6,880 bases of DNA, taken from positions 1-6,880 of the forward strand of contig DLQV01000126.1 of NCBI GenBank assembly GCA_002474415.1, read 5' to 3'. The position numbers and the translations under genes were made by a program. This document shows, in pieces, positions 5,285 through 6,880 of this stretch (position 1 is its first letter; the number at the start of each line of letters is the position of its first letter). This stretch comes from Lachnospiraceae bacterium UBA7598 (GTDB lineage Bacteria > Bacillota > Clostridia > Lachnospirales > Lachnospiraceae). The notes under the pieces were generated by a model. That model did not search any database, was not told where the DNA came from, and worked only from the letters and a program-made list of their open reading frames with translations.

Positions 5285-6880
5285 TTATGCTGCTGTTTGT
5301 TCCGATACATCAGCGCGTCCGCTTTCTTCATAAAGAAATCAATGGAATGTTCCTGGATACAGTCGGTATAAATACCGATACTCGCCTCTAATACATACGG
5401 TCTGTGTGCATCCTTATTATAGGAAACCAGCTGATCCCGCAGCTTTTGCTCAATCCCTTCCGCAATCTGCTGCGCCTGTACATCAAAAACAGTCACCAAA
5501 AATTCATCACCGCCAATGCGCGTTGATAAACGTCCGGTCGCACTTTCCCGTATCATCCTGCCAAACGTGCCGATCGCTTCATCCCCCACCGCATGACCAA
5601 ATGTGTCATTGATATATTTTAATCCATCCAGATCCATGGAAATCAGAGCAAGATTTCCTTCGGTATGCTGCTTCAGCAGATGTTTCATACATTCAAAAAA
5701 TCCAAGCCGGTTATACAACCCGGTCAGCGGATCGGACATATACGCATGTAAGACTTTCGCCTGTTCCTTTTTCAGTTCGATAATATAGCGAAAACTCGTA
5801 ATAAATGCAGAATACGCACTCACCCAGAATTTTTTCATGTCACAGGCCATTGCCATATAACCGGTGGTCTCCTCGCTCAAATGCATGGCCGTCACAAGCA
5901 CGGCACTATACATATCCAGCACTTCCGGAAGATGTGGGATCAAATCTTCCCGGTTGACACGATTCTCCTCTGCCATCTGTACTGTATTTTCACTCCGATC
6001 ACTGTAAATCCACCACAATTTATCCGAATAAATGGTTTTAGAAGAATTTCCGAGCTGTTCCCACCTGTCCTGCTTCTGTCGGTAAACGCCCTTTTTCTCT
6101 TTTTCCGCAAGGTTCGAACACAGCCAGATTTTGTCATAGTAAACCGGTTTTACCCGCTCAAACACAGCATTGATGGCATCTTCAAACGTCGTGTCATACG
6201 TCAAAACCGGAATCATCTCGTTCATGCTATTTAAAAATTCACTCTCCCTGTGTAGCTCATCCCTCATCCGGACCATCTCCGTACCTACCTGATATGGTTT
6301 TAAACCATCACAGCCACAGGAACATCCGATAGAAATTTTGCCAGGCACATAAAAATTCTTCTGCTCTTTTGCTCTGCCCATATTCCAGACGCAATCGTAG
6401 ACTTGCCCGATCAGCTCCCTCACATCATGCACCCCGGTTGTGATCCGCGGACTACAGTATTCTCCAAGCTTTAATCCGTCAAACCCTGTCGTTGCCACAT
6501 CCTCCGGTACACAATAGCCTTTCTTTTTTAAGAAGTCATTGACCGCAATTGCCATCGCGTCATTTGCACACACAATTGCCTCCGGCAGTTCTTCCCACTC
6601 CTGCAGCATCCGTTCCATCTCCTGGTGGGTGGGTTTTTCCCAGAACTGTCCATAATATACACGACGCGCATCGTACGCGATCCCATGTTCCTCAAGCACT
6701 TCCCGGTAGACTTCCAGCCGTTCATCGGAATAAACATCGTCCTTTCGCCCATTCATAAAATTAATCCTGCGATATCCATGATCCGCGACCATATGCTCCA
6801 TTACCTGGCGAAAAGCTTCCCGGTAATCAAACATCACATTCACGCAGCCCGGCAGTTCCCGGTCCACGGCAATGACAGGA
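5266..6880 (-). CDS. LacI-type periplasmic-binding-like sensor fused to GGDEF diguanylate cyclase (5' partial)
   Basis: The frame is open to the window edge; the GTG at 6865-6867 is internal, because the preceding codons read PVIAV and continue into DRE, the middle of a sugar-binding-protein fold. Counting from that GTG, residues 1-178 are the second half of a Peripla_BP/LacI-like domain (CANDAMAIAVNDFLKKKG and VATTGFDG are characteristic). A cysteine cluster GCSCGC (181-186) and a helix follow, then a GAF-like region (about 205-345), a helical linker (about 355-378) and the GGDEF domain (379-530: DPLTGLYNR, MDLDGLKYIND, RIGGDEF at 450-456). The intact GGDEF predicts synthesis of cyclic di-GMP from GTP. 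No transmembrane segment or DNA-binding domain is visible in this part. The autoinhibitory RxxD site before GGDEF is absent (ATGR there). It probably senses a small ligand in the cytoplasm. The stop TAG is at 5266-5268; no terminator follows. Confidence 0.92.
   Translation of the reverse strand, partial: PVIAVDRELPGCVNVMFDYREAFRQVMEHMVADHGYRRINFMNGRKDDVYSDERLEVYREVLEEHGIAYDARRVYYGQFWEKPTHQEMERMLQEWEELPEAIVCANDAMAIAVNDFLKKKGYCVPEDVATTGFDGLKLGEYCSPRITTGVHDVRELIGQVYDCVWNMGRAKEQKNFYVPGKISIGCSCGCDGLKPYQVGTEMVRMRDELHRESEFLNSMNEMIPVLTYDTTFEDAINAVFERVKPVYYDKIWLCSNLAEKEKKGVYRQKQDRWEQLGNSSKTIYSDKLWWIYSDRSENTVQMAEENRVNREDLIPHLPEVLDMYSAVLVTAMHLSEETTGYMAMACDMKKFWVSAYSAFITSFRYIIELKKEQAKVLHAYMSDPLTGLYNRLGFFECMKHLLKQHTEGNLALISMDLDGLKYINDTFGHAVGDEAIGTFGRMIRESATGRLSTRIGGDEFLVTVFDVQAQQIAEGIEQKLRDQLVSYNKDAHRPYVLEASIGIYTDCIQEHSIDFFMKKADALMYRNKQQHKNRRRD

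Noticed and set aside
5881..6234. Plus-strand open frame of 117 codons
   Set aside because: It is antisense to the sensor-cyclase gene, with no recognisable domain and no promoter or ribosome site that would support it.
6865..6867. GTG as the true start of the GGDEF protein
   Set aside because: The frame continues to the window edge and the preceding codons (PVIAV) complete a conserved strand of the sugar-binding-type fold, so the gene is 5' partial.
1..6880. CRISPR array, tRNA, rRNA, riboswitch, phage or toxin-antitoxin genes
   Set aside because: No regularly spaced direct repeats, cloverleaf, rRNA-like sequence, conserved riboswitch core, phage structural gene or small toxin-antitoxin pair could be recognised on either strand.

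Overview
All genes in this window run on the minus strand, so it reads right to left. Codon style, AGGAGG-type ribosome sites, moderate AT-richness and, above all, a LacI-type sensor fused to a GGDEF domain suggest a gut-type Firmicute, most likely Lachnospiraceae. That placement is an inference from style and architecture, not from a marker gene.

From right to left: (1) 6880-5266, the C-terminal part of a signalling protein (periplasmic-binding-protein-like sensor, GAF-like linker, GGDEF diguanylate cyclase); its 5' end lies outside the window. (2) 5284-4922, a remnant of a pyridoxamine-5'-phosphate-oxidase-like flavin protein that has lost its N-terminus. (3) 4884-3157, an intact acyl-CoA-synthetase-like adenylate-forming enzyme, followed by a clear intrinsic terminator at 3005-3038. 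(4) 2958-2897, a sigma-70 promoter overlapping an elaborate palindromic operator, then a TetR-family regulator (2886-2260) and, 4 bases after it, an ABC exporter (2255-1275). The exporter has only its membrane domain; the ATPase half is missing. (5) 1271-31, an IS630-family insertion sequence with 19-base imperfect terminal inverted repeats and one intact transposase, abutting the point where the exporter is cut off. (6) 1-30, a flank too short to identify.

The TetR gene and exporter look like an autoregulated, drug- or metabolite-inducible efflux operon that has been broken. The insertion sequence has the same orientation as this operon and lies downstream of its promoter, so transcription would run into it. 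The start of the transposase gene carries an inverted repeat whose outer arm lies within the -10 box of the element's own predicted promoter. Transcripts entering from outside would therefore fold over the start codon, while the native transcript would not. This resembles the protection against read-through known from IS10 and IS50, and is the most interesting signal in the window.

No wholly new defence or mobile system is visible. The window is best described as an accessory region with two decayed genes, one young-looking insertion sequence, one orphan ligase and one sensor cyclase.
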